Shown here: positions 62,845 to 64,000 of the stretch, one piece after another | Position numbering within the stretch: position 1 is the stretch's first letter | How the letters are laid out: each line of letters begins with the position of its first letter | Assembly: GCA_021298355.1 (NCBI GenBank) | Contig: JAJTEH010000012.1 | Location: 56,647 to 120,646 of the forward strand | Origin: Flammeovirgaceae bacterium | GTDB taxonomy: Bacteria; Bacteroidota; Bacteroidia; Cytophagales; Cyclobacteriaceae | Direction: 5' to 3' | DNA: 64,000 nt | Translations under genes and position numbers: made by a program | The notes under the pieces: model-generated | The model's database searches: none | What the model saw: only the letters and a program-made list of their open reading frames with translations | What the model was told of the DNA's origin: nothing

Positions 62845-63984
62845 TTACTTAATAAGTTTTTTCCTGAAAAACAGGCTAAGCACGGCAATAACGGTAAATA
62901 TTGCTAACACCGTTAATACAACAACTAAACGAATGTTGCGCAGTTCGAGTTCCTGTATCTCAGATTCTTTTTGTAGGATTTGAAACTCTTTTTCTTTTTC
63001 AGAAAAATTTACAACCAATTGCATCTGCGCAATTTTACGCGAACTTTCTTCGCCATAAATTTTTTCTCTGAGCGAATCGTAACGCTGGTAAACTTCGTAA
63101 GCTTTTTTATGCTGACCTTGCTTATAAAAAATTTCGGCCTGCGTTTTATACACAGCCGGTAAGCTGGTATAGGCTTCTAAAGAATTAGATAGGGTAACAG
63201 CTTCTCGAAGCGAATTTTCGGCTTCTTTAACTTTTCCCGAACGCAAGTAAGCAGTAGCCAGGTTTACCAACGTATTTAATTTACCAACCTGATTGTTAGT
63301 TTTTTGTTGTAGTTCAATGGCCTTTAAGAAATAGGTTATTGCTTGCGGATAGTTATTTTGCTTGAGGTATAAGTTGCCGAGGTTTTCTACCGGATCGGGA
63401 TAAACAAAACCTGATTGCTCCGCTAGTTGTGCTGCTTCTGAATAATATTTTAAGGCAACCTGAGGTCGGTTTAGTTCCGAATTTAAATTACCAAGGTTGT
63501 TCATTGAGCCAACAATCCTTTCTTTGTTACCTTGCTGCAACAACAAACCATGCGATTGTTCCATAAAATTAAGAGCAAGACCGTAGTCTTTCTTTAAGGC
63601 GTATATAGTTGCCATGTTGTTTTTAACAGACGCTATCCCGGTGCTGTCGTTAATTTGTCCATATAGAGTGTTTGCCTTTAAGTAATATTCCAGTGCTTTA
63701 TCCAATGCGCCTTGGTTGCGGTAAGCAACTCCCAAATTATTGTAAGCTGCGGCCATTCCTTTTTTATCGGTAACCGATGTTGCCAGATTAAGTGCTTCGC
63801 GGGCAAAACCAAGTGCTTTAACAGGATCATTATTTACATACACGCCAAACAAGCGGTTTAACAATTTCACTTTTTTTTCTCCTTTGGCAGCAGGCAGGGC
63901 AGCAGTTAGGCTGTCGGCAAGGTTTTGGCCATAACCTGATGAAACCGAAAACAACAGAACCAAACTAAGCATTAACGCTTTCAT
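62845..63984 (-). CDS. TPR protein with C-terminal membrane anchor
   Basis: The 379-residue protein has a signal peptide (ALMLSLVLLFSVSSGYGQ) and about seven TPR repeats (GMAAAYNNLGVAYRNQGALD; IVGSMNNLGNLNSELNR; KLNTLVNLATAYLRSGKVKE). A coiled coil ELEKEFQ-like (SEKEKEFQILQKESEIQELE) and one transmembrane helix (about 352-374) follow, with a short basic tail. Sensors of this layout normally continue into a histidine kinase, cyclase or LuxR domain after the helix. Here a stop follows eight residues later, so it is either a truncated sensor or a natural membrane-anchored TPR protein. The product begins near the end of the window and is complete at its N-terminus. Confidence 0.8.
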   Translation of the reverse strand: MKALMLSLVLLFSVSSGYGQNLADSLTAALPAAKGEKKVKLLNRLFGVYVNNDPVKALGFAREALNLATSVTDKKGMAAAYNNLGVAYRNQGALDKALEYYLKANTLYGQINDSTGIASVKNNMATIYALKKDYGLALNFMEQSHGLLLQQGNKERIVGSMNNLGNLNSELNRPQVALKYYSEAAQLAEQSGFVYPDPVENLGNLYLKQNNYPQAITYFLKAIELQQKTNNQVGKLNTLVNLATAYLRSGKVKEAENSLREAVTLSNSLEAYTSLPAVYKTQAEIFYKQGQHKKAYEVYQRYDSLREKIYGEESSRKIAQMQLVVNFSEKEKEFQILQKESEIQELELRNIRLVVVLTVLAIFTVIAVLSLFFRKKLIK

Positions 63985-64000
63985 AGATGTGAGGATTTTC

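Noticed and set aside
1..64000. CRISPR arrays, insertion sequences, tRNAs, phage genes
   Set aside because: No regularly spaced repeats, transposase motifs, cloverleaf folds or phage structural genes were seen.

Overview
The window comes from an AT-rich Bacteroidota chromosome, probably of the Cytophagales/Chitinophagales type. The support is a type IX secretion (T9SS) C-terminal sorting domain on a large PKD protein, an OmpA/PD40 protein resembling PorE, lipoproteins with short lipoboxes, few recognisable Shine-Dalgarno sequences, and several Bacteroidota-type -7 boxes (TAnnTTTG). I saw no tRNA, rRNA, CRISPR array, transposase or phage gene.

Layout. 1-4.8 kb: the 3' end of a paaN-type aldehyde dehydrogenase, two unknown genes facing away from each other across an AT-rich control region with phased GTTAA repeats, and recQ. 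4.9-32 kb: a surface-polysaccharide locus. It holds arabinose-5-phosphate isomerase (kpsF/kdsD), mannose-1-phosphate guanylyltransferase, a Wzm/Wzt exporter, a tightly overlapping cassette (FdtA-like cupin, ATP-grasp, SDR, HAD, methyltransferase), about ten glycosyltransferases, an AsnB-type amidotransferase, two polytopic membrane proteins, and an opposing wecE/wecD/GT2 module for an N-acylated 4-amino-sugar. 32-45 kb: a T9SS-exported PKD/beta-propeller protein; lrp-PRTase-panB plus a 48-residue gene; a pxpBCA 5-oxoprolinase operon with an Nramp-fold transporter; a serine hydrolase lipoprotein; and the OmpA/PD40 protein. 45-52.4 kb: two TetR+SDR operons, each with a perfect or near-perfect palindromic operator candidate, plus a membrane adenylate/guanylate cyclase, an aldehyde dehydrogenase and a lipoprotein. 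52.5-56.7 kb: the aromatic amino acid operon pheA-aminotransferase-tyrA-aroG/chorismate mutase. 56.8-64 kb: a His-rich lipoprotein, gcvT, a TPR protein, comB, a GH13 amylase, a TlpA-like thioredoxin lipoprotein and a TPR membrane protein.

The strongest new observation is upstream of pheA. A 21-codon leader ORF encodes an unbroken run of eight aromatic residues (FYFYYFYF). It is followed by an antiterminator-capable segment and a perfect 11-bp terminator hairpin with a U-tract that ends only a few bases before the pheA start codon. This is the full architecture of ribosome-mediated transcription attenuation by Phe/Tyr supply, controlling four aromatic biosynthesis genes.

Many starts were moved from alternative TTG/GTG codons to downstream ATGs, because overlaps with upstream stops, promoter boxes or operators favour them. 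All functional statements are homology judgements made by eye; nothing was searched.
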